64,000 bases of DNA from a bacterium (GTDB taxonomy: Bacteria > SAR324 > XYD2-FULL-50-16). Both the position numbers and the translations under genes were made by a program. Location of the stretch: NCBI GenBank assembly GCA_018829445.1, contig JAHJTV010000001.1:26100-90099 (forward strand). The letters run 5' to 3'. Under the pieces are notes generated by a model. It searched no databases. It saw only the letters and a list, made by a program, of their open reading frames with translations, and was not told the DNA's origin. Position 1 is the first letter of the stretch; every line of letters starts with the position of its first letter. Below, piece by piece: positions 34,508 through 44,744 of the stretch.

Positions 34508-36655
34508 ATGAAAGAAGAACACAACGCTGGACACCCGGGGATTAAACTGGCTGTTTATCTGATGATGATTTTGATTTTGCTGCTGCCAGCCAGCAATACC
34601 ACTGTTTCATTAAAAGAGACATTATCCGGACTAAAAATAGGTACCGACACAGTTGGTAATTCCCATCTTCTCTTAAAAGCGGAGATGGTTGTTCCTGAAG
34701 TGATTCTGATTCCAAGTGCCAAATCATGGCTGATCTCTTTGTTGTTACCCTACTTTGGAACTGATAACGATTCAGCACGACTACCGGTTTTTCTGGTATT
34801 ACCTGAAGACTATGCCGCCAATTTTGAGCGACATCTTTTAATAGTAAAAAACCGGAAGATTCTTTCTTTCATTCAACCGGAAAGACTCCACCAAAATTAT
34901 CCGATACAGTTCTCCCACCTGGAAACCGTCACACTCGAAGACACTCCTTTCAAAGCCGCCAGGCAGCTGGCTAGAAAGTTCACAAGCCAAACGCCGGAAA
35001 TGGTACTGACATCCATGACCGATATTAGTCATTTCCTGCAGGCTTCACTATTTGCAGCTCATTTTTCAGTTCCTGTGATCCCTTTTCAATCCGAAGTTGA
35101 TCTTGTTGCTCTACAGGATTTTATCAATGAAAGAGAGGTTCACAGGATTTATTCCATTGCAGCCTTTGCTCCTCCAGCCATCAGGATTCCGGTGATACAA
35201 TTATCACCGGATCAGGTAAATGGCCATATTCTACGTAAACTAAACCCTACTAAAATCCGCAACCTGATCGTCTCCAATCCGCTTGTTGGTAATCAACAAT
35301 TTTCCGGTTCAGATGATGATATGATCCACTTTGCTCCTTATATGAGTCTTCTCCGAAAAGCTCCCTTGGTCTTATCCTCTTCAAGCAAGGGTTCGGATGC
35401 TGAAAATAGCATCAGCTCTTTTATTGATGCACACGGGGTTACCCCTCGCACCTTAACCGTTTTGGGAGACTATACCATTATAAATACGATCAAGGCGGAT
35501 GAAGAATTGAAGGATCAGATCTATGAAGGCAACATGGAGTTGGAACTATTTTCAAACCCGGTAAATGGAACCGCAATTCCCTATGGCATTGGCCGCCTTC
35601 CTTTTGACAGAATTGACTGCCTTTCACTCTATTATGCCAGGTTAGCAGAGCAGGAAAGAGCCTTGGCAAGGTTTTCTCCTCGGTTTACGATGATTGCCAA
35701 TCTCGAAAGCGAAAGAACCTCCCAATTATTACTGGCTGAATCCATCAGCCGCCTGACAGTCAGTGAACTGAGAAACCACAATCTGCAAGGATATGAGTTT
35801 TATCAGGAATCCCCTGATAATCCCAACATCTGGGAAACAACCTTGAGATCCGATCTGGTAATTTATGAGGGACATATTGAAGAATTCGGTCTTTTAAAAA
35901 AGCTGAAACCGACGGAAAACAGATTAAATCATCATAAAATCCCCTATTTTGACCATTTCCCGTTTTTGATATTACAAAGCTGTGATTCATTGGAAAGTTC
36001 CGAAATACTGCTGGATAGAGGCATCAGTGGTATCATTGGAAGCTGTTCCAAGGTTCACAGTGCCTCCGGCAGTTCATTTATCAAGGCCTTCCTTGATGCC
36101 ATGCTATATGACGGGGCTAATAATGGGGAAGCGTTAAGAGATGCTAAAAATTTCTCACTCAGCATTGTAAAACTTAAAGAGGCAAGGGGGCACAGGGAGC
36201 AGGACAAAACTTTGAGATCGGCATTAACTTTTCGGCTACTGGGAGATCCGGAAGTTAAACTGTTTATAAAGAAGCTGCAGTCACCGGTCAAAAAGCCGTT
36301 GACTGCTAGATTTGTGGACGAAAAAACCGTCGAGATATCCACACCGTTTCGCTTTTATTCCGAAGTGAAAAATGAGCATTATAAAATTAAACTCTTCCCC
36401 AAAGCAGAAACAGCCGGCATTGTTACCCGATTTGAAGCCGACTTACCCCCGGTAAGACAGATCAATGCCTTCTATTTTTTTAGATTACCCATCAATCAAA
36501 TCAAAAAACATAAGGGGATTTTTGATTTTGCAGACAATGATTCTTCAGACCCGAGGAACATCAGTCTGGAAGATCCTTTCGGCAGATGGCTGTATATCCT
36601 GCACTACCCCAAAAAAGAGTTCAAAAACAATAAAACCCTGCTGTTTTTCAAATAA
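34508..36655 (+). CDS. Secreted C25 (gingipain-like) cysteine peptidase homologue
   Basis: A 715-residue protein with one N-terminal hydrophobic segment (about 10-30: LAVYLMMILILLLPA). The C-terminal part resembles peptidase family C25: YEGHIEEFG near 458, giving the catalytic His, and FLILQSCDSLESSE near 490 with the catalytic Cys, followed by GISGIIGSCS and FRLLGDPEVKLF, a typical family end. It should act outside the cytoplasm. It follows activator no. 3 on the same strand after 62 bp; whether the two are linked functionally is not clear. No adhesion or secretion tail (such as T9SS) is visible. Confidence 0.72.
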   Translation: MKEEHNAGHPGIKLAVYLMMILILLLPASNTTVSLKETLSGLKIGTDTVGNSHLLLKAEMVVPEVILIPSAKSWLISLLLPYFGTDNDSARLPVFLVLPEDYAANFERHLLIVKNRKILSFIQPERLHQNYPIQFSHLETVTLEDTPFKAARQLARKFTSQTPEMVLTSMTDISHFLQASLFAAHFSVPVIPFQSEVDLVALQDFINEREVHRIYSIAAFAPPAIRIPVIQLSPDQVNGHILRKLNPTKIRNLIVSNPLVGNQQFSGSDDDMIHFAPYMSLLRKAPLVLSSSSKGSDAENSISSFIDAHGVTPRTLTVLGDYTIINTIKADEELKDQIYEGNMELELFSNPVNGTAIPYGIGRLPFDRIDCLSLYYARLAEQERALARFSPRFTMIANLESERTSQLLLAESISRLTVSELRNHNLQGYEFYQESPDNPNIWETTLRSDLVIYEGHIEEFGLLKKLKPTENRLNHHKIPYFDHFPFLILQSCDSLESSEILLDRGISGIIGSCSKVHSASGSSFIKAFLDAMLYDGANNGEALRDAKNFSLSIVKLKEARGHREQDKTLRSALTFRLLGDPEVKLFIKKLQSPVKKPLTARFVDEKTVEISTPFRFYSEVKNEHYKIKLFPKAETAGIVTRFEADLPPVRQINAFYFFRLPINQIKKHKGIFDFADNDSSDPRNISLEDPFGRWLYILHYPKKEFKNNKTLLFFK

Positions 36656-36693
36656 ACTAAATCCGCTTTTTGATGACAATCAGACTCCATATT

Positions 36694-37992
36694 TTACTCT
36701 TTCATTGAGCTAATCCACTCGCAAAGCAGATCGATCCCCTTTTTGGTTCGATAGCAGTACGTTTCAATAAAATGTTCATCGATATCCACATCCAAAGGGA
36801 TCTGCTCACTGGCTGCCAAAGCACGTGAACCGTCAAAATCCACGTATGCCAACCGGGCTGTCAATTCCGTAGCCGGTCTGCCAAACTCTATTCCCGGTAA
36901 AAAGGCAACACCAACCTTTTCCAATGCTTGATTGCACAGATCCTTCGAGGTGCGGATTCCATTGGCATTGAGTTTTGAAGCGATGGGGGTAAAATCGGGA
37001 AACAGATAAAAGGCGCCCGTCGGTCTGACAACTCTGGCTCCTGCCTCTTCCAACCTGTCCGCACACCAGTTCCCCAATTTAGCAAGGATTCTTCTGCTAT
37101 GAGCAAGATATCTTTCAATAAGGACTCCCCCTCTGAAAGCTCTGACTGCGGCGTATTGTATGGGTGCACTGGTTGAAGTAAAGGTTTCACTGGCCACTGA
37201 TGCCATGGCATCCTGCAGCCATCTAAGAGAAAGAGGAAAGGTAAAGGTTCCCAAGCGCCACCCACCCGCACCACACCACTTGGACAGTCCTGAACTGATG
37301 ATTGTGCCTTCCGGATAATACCGGGCTATCGATATATGTTCACCCTTATGACAGAGTTTGCCGTAGATTTCATCGGACAGCAGTATGATATCGTATTCTC
37401 GTGCGATTTCGGCCAGCTCTTGCAGGGTCTCTTTTGAATAGGTACTTCCTTCCGGATTACCCGGATAGTTTAAAATCACTATTCGAGGACGACCAGGATC
37501 TTCCTCGCAAAGTTCTCTTAAGGTTTCCGGCTGCAATCTCCATTCGTGTTCAAAATCGGTTGAGAGATAAACAACCCTGCGACCGATAATCTGTGCCTGC
37601 GGTGAATAGGATACCCAGCACGGTGTCGGTACAACCAGGTCTCCATAGCATGAGATCTGCAGGAGGAACATCAACTCCTTGGAGCCCGGGCCAATCAATA
37701 CGCTATCAGGACTGCAGTTGATATTATCATTCTTTATGTGGAATTCGGATACTGCTTCTCGCAGTTCTCTGAGCCCTTGAACGGGCAAATAGTCTTTTTG
37801 GTGAGCATTTTGCCTCAATGATTCGGCGACCGCCGCTGGAACCGGAAACGGCGACTGCCCTAACCCTAAACGATATACGGTTTTTCCCTGGCGAATCATT
37901 TCATTCGAAAGATCGTTGATGGCAAGTGTAGCTGATTTTTTCAATCCCCTGACATTCAGGTTTAGCGAAAAATGCTCCTGGTTATTTAACAT
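36694..37992 (-). CDS. PLP-dependent aminotransferase (class I/II)
   Basis: The 432-residue protein is a fold-type I aminotransferase of the aspartate aminotransferase group. Visible motifs: NYPGNPEGSTYSKETL near 175, the cofactor aspartate in ILLSDEIYGKL near 205-213 and the PLP-lysine in SSGLSKWCGAGGWRLG near 240. Amino donor and acceptor are not defined by these motifs. Single gene, converging on the C25-like protease with a 38 bp gap. Confidence 0.88.
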   Translation of the reverse strand: MLNNQEHFSLNLNVRGLKKSATLAINDLSNEMIRQGKTVYRLGLGQSPFPVPAAVAESLRQNAHQKDYLPVQGLRELREAVSEFHIKNDNINCSPDSVLIGPGSKELMFLLQISCYGDLVVPTPCWVSYSPQAQIIGRRVVYLSTDFEHEWRLQPETLRELCEEDPGRPRIVILNYPGNPEGSTYSKETLQELAEIAREYDIILLSDEIYGKLCHKGEHISIARYYPEGTIISSGLSKWCGAGGWRLGTFTFPLSLRWLQDAMASVASETFTSTSAPIQYAAVRAFRGGVLIERYLAHSRRILAKLGNWCADRLEEAGARVVRPTGAFYLFPDFTPIASKLNANGIRTSKDLCNQALEKVGVAFLPGIEFGRPATELTARLAYVDFDGSRALAASEQIPLDVDIDEHFIETYCYRTKKGIDLLCEWISSMKE

Positions 37993-38548
37993 GGCTCCTC
38001 AATAAATTTCGAGATGAAACAAAATCAACAAGATAACAGGCCTGTCAGATCCCTAGAATACCCAAGGCTGACAAGTGATTTATGTGACTCAACAGCAAAA
38101 TCAAATTATATCATATTTCACATATTTTTCGAGATTTTTTCAATTATTAATCACCTAATATTTCAGAACAATAAAGATTTGCATGATTTTTTGATGACAT
38201 AGCGCAAACTCTTACTGTTTAACACTTTGAGTTGTAGATTTTTACTTTTTCGAAAGAAATCTCTTCCGGCTTGAAGCAGTTGAAATCGGTGTTTATTTGG
38301 TGTATAAATAAAGGTCCCGAAATAAAACAATAATTCATGCTGATAGATCTTTGCCTATCTGGTAGAATAAGAAACGGATAGATGAAGGTATTTTATCAGC
38401 AGGTGCTGTCGATTACTTTAAACCTCGTTTTTAACTGTACCAATCACCAGTAAATCAAATAGTTCCGTCAGATATAACGTTTTCTCATCCTACCTGCGCC
38501 AGATAAAGTGTAGTAAATCTATAACAGAAACAAAAGAAGGAGCCTCCC
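37993..38548. other. Gene-free stretch before the KamA-like gene
   Basis: AT-rich, no credible coding frame. I see no clear promoter or operator apart from AAGGAG at 38535-38540, the ribosome site for the gene at 38549. Confidence 0.5.
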
Positions 38549-40750
38549 ATGCTTACCTTAGAAGACCTTGATAAGATTGCCATAAATGCCAAATGTCACA
38601 AGCTTGTATATAAGATTATGAAAGAGAATCCTGTTTTGGAGGAGATTCTAATGAACGCCGAAAATGAAGTAGAGGTGCTTGAAGGTATTAGGCATTGGGT
38701 TATGAAAAGTCTTAAAAAGAGCCCTCATGCACTAAATTATTACAAACACCAGGTATCCGGAATAGAAGCTCTAAGAAAGTTAAAATGGAACGAAATTGCG
38801 GCCATCAGGATTCTGGACTATATCGATAATGCAGGAATAATCGTAGATGACTGGAATTTTCGCTTACAGAAAACTTATAGTAATCCTATTATCTTGCTCT
38901 GGCTTGGTGTTAAAAAAGGCATTGGCGGGTCCAAAAACTATTTCTTCGAGGATATGTTGTACCTGTTCAGACAATTCAGTGGTAAAACAAAACCTCTAAA
39001 AATCAACAAGGAAATTCTTGAAGAGTGGATGGAACGATACCCTTCCGGCCTTGATCCCAGAATCGCAAAACTGAGGCTGGAAAACAGGGAAAGAATCATC
39101 GATAAATTCATCAACAAGATCGATAATGGCATAAAGCGCGACCCTAAGTATAAATTCAACGCGAAGATGACCCTTGAGCAAAAACGAGAAAAGATGCGTG
39201 AATGGTGGGATGATCAATTATTTCACCTACGCTTCGCCATCAGAAATCCGGATGATCTCAATGAGATGCTGGATTATTCCATAGACCCGGATCACATGAA
39301 GACACTCTATGCGGCAGAAAAAGCCGGTATCCCTTTCTTTATCAATCCCTATTTTCTTTCCCTGCTTTACGTCAGGGTTCCCTATTTTGCCATTGGTGGA
39401 GACCAGGCAATCAGGGATTACGTTCTTTACACCAGACAACTGGTGGACGAATTCGGACAAATCAAAGCCTGGGAAAAAGAAGACACGGTGGAGGAGGGGA
39501 AACCTAATGCAGCTGGTTGGTTGATACCGGGGCACAACATTCACCGGCGTTATCCTGAAGTTGCTATCCTGATACCAGACACGGTAGGTCGAGCCTGTGG
39601 CGGATTGTGTTCTGCCTGTCAGCGAATGTACGGATTTCAAAACGGCAAATTAAATTTCAACCTGGAGAAGCTTAAGCCCAAAGACACCTGGAAAAGCAGG
39701 TTGAAAAATCTAATGGAATACTTTGAAAAGGATTCGCAACTAAAGGATATCCTGGTTACAGGTGGAGATGCCTTGATGAGTTCTGACAAGTCATTAAGAG
39801 AGATTTTAAATGCCATCTATGAGATGGCGAAAAGGAAAAAACAGGCCAACAGAAAACGAAAACCGGGTGAAAAATATGCAGAGCTGATACGAGTGAGGCT
39901 TGGAACAAAGCTCCCTGTCTATCTTCCCCAGAGAATCACCCCGGAGCTTGTTTCTATCCTTAAGGAATTTAAGGAAAAGGCATCTGTAATAGGGATCAAA
40001 CAATTTGTTATTCAAACCCATTTCGAATCTCCCCTGGAGGTAACCCTTGAAGCCAGAAAAGGAGTCGAACGGCTGCTCTCAGCCGGTTGGCTGGTTACTA
40101 ACCAACTGGTATACACCACTGCTGTTTCAAAAAGAGGCCACACGGCAAAATTGAGACAGGTATTAAATGATATCGGTGTGTTGCCCTATTACACTTTTTC
40201 TGTCAAAGGATACATGGAGAACTTCCATCACTTTGCCACCAATGCCCGTGCTGTCCAGGAACAAATGGAAGAAAAACATTTCGGGACTATGCCTGCCAAA
40301 TACGATGATCTTGTGAAGAGTTTTCCGGAAGATACAAATAATGTGGTCAAAAAAATAAACAGAATCCGGGAGGAAGCCAATCTACCTTTTCTAGCCATGG
40401 ACAGGAGTGTCATCAATCTGCCCGGTGTCGGAAAAAGTCTGACATACCGGGTAATTGGGATCACCCGGTATGGTCGACGGATTCTGGAATTCGACCATGA
40501 TAAAACCCGTAACCACAGCCCTATCATAGAAAAAATGGGAAAGGTAAGGATCGCCGAATCAAAAGCGGTCGGAGATTATCTCAGACAACTGGAAGAGATG
40601 GGAGAGGATCCTATGGATTATGATAGCATCTTCGGCTATTCGATTGGCGAAACCGAAGACAGAACAGCGTTGTATGAGTACCCCCAGTACGATTTTGAGG
40701 TAACCAACGAAATTACCAATCTGGAGATTCCGGAAGATCAGCAGAATTAA
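38549..40750 (+). CDS. Long KamA-family (lysine 2,3-aminomutase-like) radical SAM protein
   Basis: A radical SAM/PLP-type protein of 733 residues. The cluster motif CGGLCSAC (CX3CX2C) is at about residue 349, followed by the KamA-type VTGGDALMS near 408. Lysine 2,3-aminomutases are about 400-450 residues, so this protein carries roughly 300 extra residues at its N terminus, rich in Lys/Arg. The LARLGTKLPVYLPQRI-like segment (VRLGTKLPVYLPQRI) and IKQFVIQTHFESP match the family core. The reaction cannot be named. Good ribosome site seven bases before the ATG. Convergent with activator no. 4. Confidence 0.82.
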   Translation: MLTLEDLDKIAINAKCHKLVYKIMKENPVLEEILMNAENEVEVLEGIRHWVMKSLKKSPHALNYYKHQVSGIEALRKLKWNEIAAIRILDYIDNAGIIVDDWNFRLQKTYSNPIILLWLGVKKGIGGSKNYFFEDMLYLFRQFSGKTKPLKINKEILEEWMERYPSGLDPRIAKLRLENRERIIDKFINKIDNGIKRDPKYKFNAKMTLEQKREKMREWWDDQLFHLRFAIRNPDDLNEMLDYSIDPDHMKTLYAAEKAGIPFFINPYFLSLLYVRVPYFAIGGDQAIRDYVLYTRQLVDEFGQIKAWEKEDTVEEGKPNAAGWLIPGHNIHRRYPEVAILIPDTVGRACGGLCSACQRMYGFQNGKLNFNLEKLKPKDTWKSRLKNLMEYFEKDSQLKDILVTGGDALMSSDKSLREILNAIYEMAKRKKQANRKRKPGEKYAELIRVRLGTKLPVYLPQRITPELVSILKEFKEKASVIGIKQFVIQTHFESPLEVTLEARKGVERLLSAGWLVTNQLVYTTAVSKRGHTAKLRQVLNDIGVLPYYTFSVKGYMENFHHFATNARAVQEQMEEKHFGTMPAKYDDLVKSFPEDTNNVVKKINRIREEANLPFLAMDRSVINLPGVGKSLTYRVIGITRYGRRILEFDHDKTRNHSPIIEKMGKVRIAESKAVGDYLRQLEEMGEDPMDYDSIFGYSIGETEDRTALYEYPQYDFEVTNEITNLEIPEDQQN

Positions 40751-40773
40751 GGCTTTTACCCCGGAAAAGAGTG

Positions 40774-40809
40774 CGAGTTGCGGTAGCATAACTATTACCG
40801 CAAGACTCG
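40774..40809. terminator. Two-way terminator between KamA-like gene and activator no. 4
   Basis: A long stem: CGAGT plus TGCGGTA pair with TACCGCA plus ACTCG, with a small bulge and a seven- to nine-base loop. It stands between two convergent stop codons. Confidence 0.65.
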
Positions 40810-40811
40810 AC

Positions 40812-42218
40812 TTAGTGTTTATACTGAATGGCATGCTTCTTCATCTTTTTATAGAGCAAGGTACGGTGAATCCCCAGTTTTTTGGCTGCTTCTGTTTTAT
40901 TGAACCCTGTTGTTTCCAGCATTGAAAGAATGATTTTCTTCTCGGCCCCAGCCTGAACATCTTTGATATTGGACGATTCCCGGGGTTCATCTCTGACCTT
41001 TAATCGATTCAGATAGTACGGCAGGTTTTCACAGGTAATGGTATCTCCTTCCGTGGAAGCAACCGTCCGTTCCAGAACATTGGACAATTCACGGACATTT
41101 CCTGGCCAATCAAAATTCAAAAGGATTCTTCCGACTTCATCCTCCAGCCTGATATCAGTCATAGCCATCTCTGCAGCCATCTGTCTTAGCAGGTGATTAA
41201 CAATGGGAATGATGTCTTCCACTCGGTCCCTTAGGGGTGGAATCTTAACCGGAATCACATTCAGGCGATAAAAAAGGTCCTTTCTAAAAAGTCGTTCGCT
41301 GATCGCTTTCTCCAGATTCTGGTTGGTTGCAGCTATCAGTCTAAAGTCGGACTTCAAGACAGAGGTCCCACCAACCCGCTCAAATTCTTTCTCCTCCAGC
41401 ACGCGCAGGAGTTTCGGTTGCATCTCCAGCGGCAGATCTCCGATCTCATCCAGAAAAAGGGTTCCATGATTGGCCAACTCAATTTTCCCGGGTTTGCCTC
41501 CTGATCTGGCACCCGTGAAGGCACCTCGTTCATAACCAAACAGTTCGCTTTCCAGTAGATCCCTGGGGATGGCGGCACAATTGATTCTGACAAAAGGATA
41601 AACCTTTCGCGGACTGGCCTGGTGGATAGCCTGAGCAAACAACTCCTTCCCAGTTCCACTCTCACCCGTGATTAGAACCGGGAGTTTATTACCTGCAGCT
41701 TTCAAAGCTTCATTTTTTATGCGGATCATCGCATCACTTTCGCCGATGATGCTCTCAAAAGTATAACGAGTGGAACGCAGGTTGATTAGTTCCTCTTCAT
41801 ATAGTTTTACTTTGGATTCCAACATGCAAAGCTTTTTGGCAAGCTTGCTCACATCTTTGACATCCTTAAACATTACCTGCCCAAAAACAGCGATAACTTT
41901 TCCGTCCTTTTTAATGGGAATTCTCTGAACGACCATACTCTGGCCCTTAATGCGATGGGAGTGATTAATCTCAGCCACGCCGGTTTTTGCCACAATATGC
42001 ATTCTGCTGTTTTCAACTGATGCCGTGCAGTGTTTACCGACTTGCTCTTCAGGATTGATGCCTAAAAACTGCCCATAAGGTTTATTAAAATGAGTGACAA
42101 TCCCGTTAACATCCGTTACCAGCGCTCCATTATTGATACTCTCAAATATCATCTGAAACATTTCCAGTTGCTGGTGTAACTCCCTGTTCTCCTTTTCCAG
42201 ATCTGTTTTGCTAACCAT
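40812..42218 (-). CDS. Sigma-54 activator with PAS domain (no. 4)
   Basis: The 468-residue protein begins with a coiled-coil segment (about 1-22) and a PAS domain (about 20-125), followed by the AAA+ domain with Walker A GESGTGKE, intact GAFTGA, FLDEIGD and FRKDLFYRLN, and a Fis-type HTH (EAAKKLGIHRTLLYKKMKKHAI). The PAS has a single Cys (KHCTASVE), unlike the Cys clusters of activators 1-3. An inverted repeat TTGTATC/GATACAA lies just upstream of its start. Target genes are unknown; the KamA-like gene converges on it. Confidence 0.9.
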   Translation of the reverse strand: MVSKTDLEKENRELHQQLEMFQMIFESINNGALVTDVNGIVTHFNKPYGQFLGINPEEQVGKHCTASVENSRMHIVAKTGVAEINHSHRIKGQSMVVQRIPIKKDGKVIAVFGQVMFKDVKDVSKLAKKLCMLESKVKLYEEELINLRSTRYTFESIIGESDAMIRIKNEALKAAGNKLPVLITGESGTGKELFAQAIHQASPRKVYPFVRINCAAIPRDLLESELFGYERGAFTGARSGGKPGKIELANHGTLFLDEIGDLPLEMQPKLLRVLEEKEFERVGGTSVLKSDFRLIAATNQNLEKAISERLFRKDLFYRLNVIPVKIPPLRDRVEDIIPIVNHLLRQMAAEMAMTDIRLEDEVGRILLNFDWPGNVRELSNVLERTVASTEGDTITCENLPYYLNRLKVRDEPRESSNIKDVQAGAEKKIILSMLETTGFNKTEAAKKLGIHRTLLYKKMKKHAIQYKH

Positions 42219-42240
42219 GCTGCTGTCTCCACAAAAAGAT

Positions 42241-42260
42241 TTGTATCAAACTGGATACAA
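42241..42260. promoter_or_regulatory. Operator-like palindrome upstream of activator no. 4
   Basis: TTGTATC and GATACAA are perfect seven-base arms around AAACTG, 23 bp upstream of the activator start codon. Likely autoregulation. The rest of the gap to 42544 shows no gene. Confidence 0.5.
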
Positions 42261-42544
42261 CTATTGCTGTTGGTTACAAAAAAACAGATGCCTTGTCCAC
42301 AAAAAATTTACATTTTCACTGTTATTTTCTCTTTTATCCAGAATCGACTGATGGTCACAGCCACGAATCAATATATCGAGCTCAAATTTCCCACTTCCGG
42401 AAAAGTGAGACTTATAATTGGATTAGCTATATAAATAATTTAAAACTTCAGTTTGATAAAACTCAGGAGATGGGAGGCGAAACAAGCCAGGAGGCGCTGA
42501 CTCCAATGACATTGAAACTACCCTTACGGAGACATACAATCACA

Positions 42545-43174
42545 TCAATTTCGGCGGTTTTGGTGGGAATTTCCATTTGACTTAAGATATCTGTTTTTTA
42601 GAATTAATTTATCGGAATCGGAATTGAGCACTTTAACATCTGAGGTTGTGACAAAATCCTTGAAGGTTGTCGTATCTATACCGTTGATATATTTAACGAA
42701 ATACTCATCAATTCTGCCAAGTAGCATCTCTGGCTCATACTTGATGGCAAATCCGACGGCTTTCAGATAACTCTCATATAACTGACCGGTTAACCAGAAA
42801 GAGAATGTGCGCCCTTTCTGCTTCTGGTTTTCCATAAATGTATATTTCCAACAATAATAATACTGAATCTCCCCCTTGGGACCTTTGGTTTTGGATCTTT
42901 GCCTGGCCAGTGTTAATCCTCTGATATAATTGGTAGGCCTCTTGAAGTTGGATCTGTAATCAGGACGGTTTTCCTCCGCAATTGCAGCCGCTATTCGATA
43001 GGATTCGATATGATTTCCGTTGTACTCTTTGTCTCTTATTACTTTTTGAAATCTCGGTCGCTTGTTTTCCCATCCCAGGCGAATCAACCAACCATCTTTA
43101 ATCCTGGTAATACCCGTTCGATCGATCGAGTCGATATCCGTGTTCTTCTTCCTAACTCTTTTAAACCTTGTCAT
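42545..43174 (-). CDS. Hypothetical basic protein, possibly AP2-like DNA-binding
   Basis: A 209-residue basic protein. Residues about 18-70 (TGITRIKDGWLIRLGWENKRPRFQKVIRDKEY...ESYRIAAAIAEE) resemble the short beta-sheet/helix AP2-type DNA-binding domain found in phage and homing-endonuclease proteins. The rest has no motif that I know. It stands alone between activator no. 4 and the FKBP-methyltransferase gene. The AP2 assignment is a weak visual match. Confidence 0.55.
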   Translation of the reverse strand: MTRFKRVRKKNTDIDSIDRTGITRIKDGWLIRLGWENKRPRFQKVIRDKEYNGNHIESYRIAAAIAEENRPDYRSNFKRPTNYIRGLTLARQRSKTKGPKGEIQYYYCWKYTFMENQKQKGRTFSFWLTGQLYESYLKAVGFAIKYEPEMLLGRIDEYFVKYINGIDTTTFKDFVTTSDVKVLNSDSDKLILKNRYLKSNGNSHQNRRN

Positions 43175-43243
43175 AGTGCGTCTATAAGTAAAAAAATCGT
43201 GAAAGTGAGCCTTAGTATAACACTAAAAGAACTCATATTTCAA

Positions 43244-43298
43244 TTCCTCAAATACTCTTTTAACGAAAAAGAACGATTACTGTGAGATACTTGAGGAA
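43244..43298. repeat. Imperfect inverted repeat
   Basis: TTCCTCAAATACTC (43244-43257) and GAGATACTTGAGGAA (43284-43298) pair with a one-base bulge around about 26 bases. It is in the 43175-43541 gap, which otherwise shows no gene; it may be an operator or hairpin. Confidence 0.4.
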
Positions 43299-43541
43299 AG
43301 TTGAAGCGGAAATAACGGTACAATTAAATACTCCGCTTTCACATCAATGGTATTAGTTATTTCCGGGTGACTGATCGATTCACTTTTCCTAAACTCGTAG
43401 ATAGATGCACACATGGCTTTTTTTAGTGTGAATGATTCAAATCAAAACCGGCATCTTCAAATGATAATAAAATGTGTTTTAATCTGGGTTTTAAGGGGAT
43501 GGACTTCAGATTATTCTTAATGTCAACAACCAGGAGGAACC

Positions 43542-44741
43542 ATGTCTGAGTCCAAACAGGGGAGTTTCGAGTTTTCCTTGAAATGGCAGAGTAATTCGAT
43601 AAAACATTTGGAACGAAAGTATTTTCCGGTCATTAATTGCTGGCGTGATTTTTTTCCGGTATCAATCGGCAAGAAACTGGACCAGCTTAATCCGGGTGAA
43701 AGCATCTCGGAAACAGATGAAATTAACTCTGTGATTCCGGCTTACAATAAAAACTGGCGTTATAAGTTTATCAAACGAAAGATCAATTTTGAGAAAGCTG
43801 CAGAACAGGGGATCACTTTTCGGAAAGGGCGGTTTTATCCCAGATCGATCTTATCAATTGTCGGATTTCTGTTGACTGATAATCGACCCTTCAGAGTACT
43901 GGAAAATGAGGGTGATCACCTCACCATTGATATTAACCATCCTTTGCACAGCATTCCTGTAGCCTTTTCAGCTAAGTTGATCAAGGAATTGCCAGATCGA
44001 GAAGAGCGAGGCGGTAATTCAAGAGATATCGGGTCGGAATTGACAGAGGGCGGACCCGGATTACAATTGGTGCTTAGTGAATTGGAAACCGAGTTTTTCC
44101 TGGATTCTCCTTTCGCCAGGGAAAACGAAAACCCGGATCTAGAGTTTTACAGCACTCCCAGGCTGGTTAACCATGTGGATTTAAAAGCCATGGAGAATAT
44201 CTCCGAACTATACAGTCGTTTTGTAAAACCGGGAATGAAGGTACTCGATCTGATGGCAGGAGGAAACTCCCATATCAATGAAGGAATTAAGGATGTCAAG
44301 GTAACCGGTCTGGGGATGAACACAGAGGAATTGGGGAAAAACAACAGACTGACGGAAAACTTGATCCACGATCTTAATCAAAATCCCAGTATTCCCAGTG
44401 CAGACAACGAATTTGACATGGTAGTCTGCACAGTATCAGTGGAATACCTGACCCAACCGGTGGCAGTTTTCAAAGAGGTGGGGCGGGTTCTCAAACCCGG
44501 TTCTCCGTTTGTACTCAGCTTCTCTGATCGCTGGTTTCCAGAAAAAGTTGTTCGAATATGGACGGAATTGCACCCCTTTGAACGCTTGGGCCTGGTGACA
44601 ACCTATTTTAAGCAATCCGGTCTTTTCTCTGACCTACACACAGAAACTGTCAGGGGCTATCCGCGACCGGTCTCCGACAGCCAATATATGGTCCGCCGGG
44701 AATCCGATCCGATTTTTGCGATTTGGGGTTATAAAAAATAA
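43542..44741 (+). CDS. SlyD-like FKBP / class I methyltransferase fusion
   Basis: A 399-residue protein with a GGAGG ribosome site. Residues about 80-150 contain a SlyD-type FKBP signature, DHLTIDINHPLHSIPVAFSAKL (SlyD has the corresponding D-x-NHPLAGK-LxF). Residues about 215-340 are methyltransferase-like: MKVLDLMAGGNSHI is motif I, EFDMVVCTVSVEYL the motif IV region and VLKPGSPFVLSFSDRWFP the post motif. The fusion of a prolyl isomerase remnant and a methyltransferase suggests modification of a nascent or misfolded protein, which is speculative. Confidence 0.7.
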   Translation: MSESKQGSFEFSLKWQSNSIKHLERKYFPVINCWRDFFPVSIGKKLDQLNPGESISETDEINSVIPAYNKNWRYKFIKRKINFEKAAEQGITFRKGRFYPRSILSIVGFLLTDNRPFRVLENEGDHLTIDINHPLHSIPVAFSAKLIKELPDREERGGNSRDIGSELTEGGPGLQLVLSELETEFFLDSPFARENENPDLEFYSTPRLVNHVDLKAMENISELYSRFVKPGMKVLDLMAGGNSHINEGIKDVKVTGLGMNTEELGKNNRLTENLIHDLNQNPSIPSADNEFDMVVCTVSVEYLTQPVAVFKEVGRVLKPGSPFVLSFSDRWFPEKVVRIWTELHPFERLGLVTTYFKQSGLFSDLHTETVRGYPRPVSDSQYMVRRESDPIFAIWGYKK

Positions 44742-44744
44742 GAA

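Noticed and set aside
42293..42580. 95-codon open frame overlapping the AP2-like gene
   Set aside because: No ribosome site or motif; overlaps the better-supported gene on the other strand.
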